Position numbers and translations under genes: made by a program. The notes beneath the pieces are model-generated. The model did not search any database and was not told the DNA's origin. It saw nothing but the letters and a program-made list of their open reading frames with translations. From positions 1-34,826 of the forward strand of contig JAGVOC010000281.1 in the NCBI GenBank assembly GCA_020052975.1: DNA of 34,826 nt. Direction: 5' to 3'. Each line of letters starts with the position of its first letter. Position 1 is the stretch's first letter. The stretch is from Desulfobacterales bacterium. GTDB lineage: Bacteria > Desulfobacterota > Desulfobacteria > Desulfobacterales > RPRI01. Below are positions 33,122 through 34,826 of this stretch, piece by piece.

Positions 33122-34294
33122 TTATTCAACTATCGCACCAAAAATTATTCCTGAAATGGTAGCCATAACAATAACCAATGATACAAACACAACGGTTTTT
33201 TGCGTTCCGATGGCATGCCTGATCACCAGCATATTAGGAAGGCTCAATGCCGGACCTGCCAGAAGAAGTGCCAGCGCCGGCCCTTTGCCCATGCCTGAGC
33301 CGATCAGACCCTGGAGTATGGGGACTTCCGTGAGGGTCGCAAAATACATGAATGCGCCCACTACAGAGGAGAAGAGATTTGCAAAAAAGGAATTCCCTCC
33401 AACCAATGTACTTATATATTGTGAAGGTATTATGCCCTCATATCCAACCCTTCCGAGCAGGAACCCGGCAGCAAGGACACCACCGAGAAGAAGCGGCAAT
33501 ATCTGCAGTGCGAGAACCCATGACTGCTGAGTCCATTCTTTCAGTTCAGCCTTGTCGAACCACTTGATAAGCATGATAGACAAAGAAACAGCAAAAAAAC
33601 CCGTAAGCCACCATTTGTAGTGATAGATGAGCCACCAGAGATTATGGCTTTCTTCCGGCGGTTTCCCCCAGTTCGCAAAGACGAGGATTGCAATCATCGA
33701 AAAGAAATAGGGGATTGTCTTGCCCAGAGAACGGGCCTCTTTGACATCGTTGAAATCAAAATCTTCTCCCGAATGGCGCTCCCGTTCTTCTTTCAGGAAG
33801 ATCAGATGCATAAGAAGTCCGATAATCACACTGAACAGAACTGCGCCGACCGCCCTTGCAAGTCCCAGTTCCCATCCGAGTATCCGGGCGGTGAGGATAA
33901 TGGCAAGCACATTGATTGCCGGACCGGAATAGAGAAAGGCAATTGCGGGACCCAGACCGGCTCCTCTCCGGTAGATGCCCATGAACAAGGGAAGGATCGT
34001 ACATGAGCAGACCGCGAGTATCGACCCTGAGACAGAGGCCACCGTATACGAAAGAAATTTATTCGCCTTCGCCCCGAAATATTTCATTACCGAAGCCTGG
34101 CTGACAAATACCACGATGGCGCCGGCGATAAAGAAAGCGGGAATAAGGCAGAGCAGGACATGCTCCCGTGCATACCATTTTGTTAATGCCAGCGACTCGT
34201 TCACTGCGTTGGTAAACCGTGCGTGCTCGACCGGCAGGAAGTAACAGGCGAGAAATACTGTGAGGACAACCAGAAATTTATATCGCTCTTTCAT
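33122..34294 (-). CDS. arsP: ArsP/DUF318-type membrane permease
   Basis: 390 residues with eight or more hydrophobic segments. SGSILAVCSCTILPLFMGIYRRGAGLG at about 89-115 carries the two-Cys CSCTILP motif of the DUF318/ArsP permease family, and a second repeat half has TLTEVPILQGLIGSGMGKGPA and ALSLPNMLVI. ArsP exports trivalent organoarsenicals, and some members act on other metals. It is next to arsC and the arsF/arsG-like genes, which supports an arsenical substrate. No clear ribosome binding site is seen before the ATG at 34294. Confidence 0.82.
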   Translation of the reverse strand: MKERYKFLVVLTVFLACYFLPVEHARFTNAVNESLALTKWYAREHVLLCLIPAFFIAGAIVVFVSQASVMKYFGAKANKFLSYTVASVSGSILAVCSCTILPLFMGIYRRGAGLGPAIAFLYSGPAINVLAIILTARILGWELGLARAVGAVLFSVIIGLLMHLIFLKEERERHSGEDFDFNDVKEARSLGKTIPYFFSMIAILVFANWGKPPEESHNLWWLIYHYKWWLTGFFAVSLSIMLIKWFDKAELKEWTQQSWVLALQILPLLLGGVLAAGFLLGRVGYEGIIPSQYISTLVGGNSFFANLFSSVVGAFMYFATLTEVPILQGLIGSGMGKGPALALLLAGPALSLPNMLVIRHAIGTQKTVVFVSLVIVMATISGIIFGAIVE

Positions 34295-34385
34295 TGTTTA
34301 TTTTGAGGGGCAGTCCCTTCGATTTTACAGTCCCCGGCCGCGAAATATTTCCGCAGAAAATGTAGCGTCACATTTACCAATCCGA

Positions 34386-34805
34386 TCAGCCATTGTGTGT
34401 CTCCTCAATAAACTTCCTGACTTTTTGCTCTATTTCATCTCTTGCTTTTCTGAATTCGTTCATTACTTCCGCTTTCGTGCCGGTTGCTTTGGCAGGATCT
34501 TCGATCGGCCAGTGCATCCGCTTTATGCGGGGAGGCGTCCATGGGCAGGCCTCAGTTGCATTGTCACAAAGCGTGATCACAATATCCATTGTATTGAGCA
34601 ATGCATCGTCTGTTGATTTTGATGCCTGTTTTGAGATATCTATCCCGATCTCTTGCATCACAGCGACAGCAAGAAGATTCACTCCCTGTGGACTGATTCC
34701 TGCACTGTGAGCTTCAATCAGGCCAATGCCAAGTTCCCGTGCAAACCCTTCCGCCATCTGTGAACGGCATGAATTCCCGGTGCATAAAAACATGACTTTC
34801 ACCAT
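34386..34805 (-). CDS. arsC: ArsC arsenate reductase, thioredoxin-coupled (low-molecular-weight phosphatase fold)
   Basis: 139 residues. The phosphate-binding loop is C8-TGNSC13-RS near the N terminus, and the relay cysteines are C80 and C87 (TLCDNATEACP), as in the S. aureus type. The DP pair after the second motif (IEDPAK) supplies the acid. It reduces arsenate to arsenite using thioredoxin, and arsenite is then exported or methylated. GGGAGA is the ribosome binding site. The 20 bases before it, up to the window edge, may belong to an upstream gene ending CCGR, which would fit an ArsR-type end, but too little is present to tell. Confidence 0.9.
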   Translation of the reverse strand: MVKVMFLCTGNSCRSQMAEGFARELGIGLIEAHSAGISPQGVNLLAVAVMQEIGIDISKQASKSTDDALLNTMDIVITLCDNATEACPWTPPRIKRMHWPIEDPAKATGTKAEVMNEFRKARDEIEQKVRKFIEETHNG

Positions 34806-34826
34806 CGGTTTATCTCCCGCAGCACA

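Noticed and set aside
34295..34385. Short frame (WLIGLVNVTLHFLRKYF-like) between arsC and the permease gene
   Set aside because: It lacks a normal start codon, and its only possible ribosome binding site is inside arsC; too short to support.

Overview
The window looks like the chromosome of a Gram-negative anaerobic bacterium with cytochrome-based energy metabolism. The evidence is a 16-heme Hmc-type transmembrane electron-transfer operon, a second octaheme cytochrome, Fur/FeoAB ferrous-iron uptake, an arsenic-resistance block, a bacterial Thi4, and small Fe-S/thiol proteins (CGGC, DUF134/NifX-like, DUF1858). This fits a sulfate- or metal-reducing lineage such as Nitrospirota (Thermodesulfovibrionia) or Desulfobacterota. 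That placement is inference; there is no rRNA or other phylogenetic marker here.

Layout. 1-3.8 kb is AT-rich and partly decayed: a broken thiol-protein-like remnant, an FKBP prolyl-isomerase pseudogene, a small membrane protein, a formate/nitrite-type channel overlapped by a DUF6901-like gene, and about 750 bp without a gene. 3.74-7.7 kb is fur-feoA-feoB plus a radical SAM gene, with a Fur-box-like palindrome over the fur start. 7.7-10.8 kb (minus) is a five-gene selenium/sulfur-trafficking operon: yedE, a TusA/YedF-like gene, a DUF3343 Se/S-carrier-like gene, a ribokinase-fold gene and a DUF1858 gene. 11-15 kb holds thi4, a metallo-beta-lactamase-fold gene, a trmO gene broken by a 14-bp tandem duplication, DUF134 and NifX-like genes, a CGGC gene, and small or truncated ORFs. 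15.4-22.9 kb is the hmc-like operon (TmcD-like propeller, hmcE, hmcF, hmcA, hmcD, hmcB, hmcC), closed by a strong terminator. 23-24.2 kb has a PocR sensor and a small secreted protein. 24.4-34.8 kb, all on the minus strand, reads in transcription order arsC, arsP-like permease, arsF-like, arsG-like, ABC ATPase, FtsX permease, LolA-like protein, outer-membrane protein, octaheme cytochrome and a 5'-truncated arsM.

The main discovery is that two apparently broken genes are better read as selenoprotein genes. hmcF has an in-frame TGA at 18268-18270, exactly where the HdrD/DsrK/HmcF family carries the Cys of its TECGH motif. arsM has an in-frame TGA at 24587-24589, where ArsM enzymes carry the Cys of YS(x)C(x)xGA. 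In both, the reading frame and family similarity continue past the TGA, and a hairpin with a G at or near the start of its loop lies at a spacing compatible with a bacterial SECIS. A selenium-trafficking operon lies 7.5 kb from hmcF. Together they suggest a selenium-dependent organism that uses selenocysteine at a catalytic or cluster-binding position of a membrane electron-transfer complex and in arsenic methylation.
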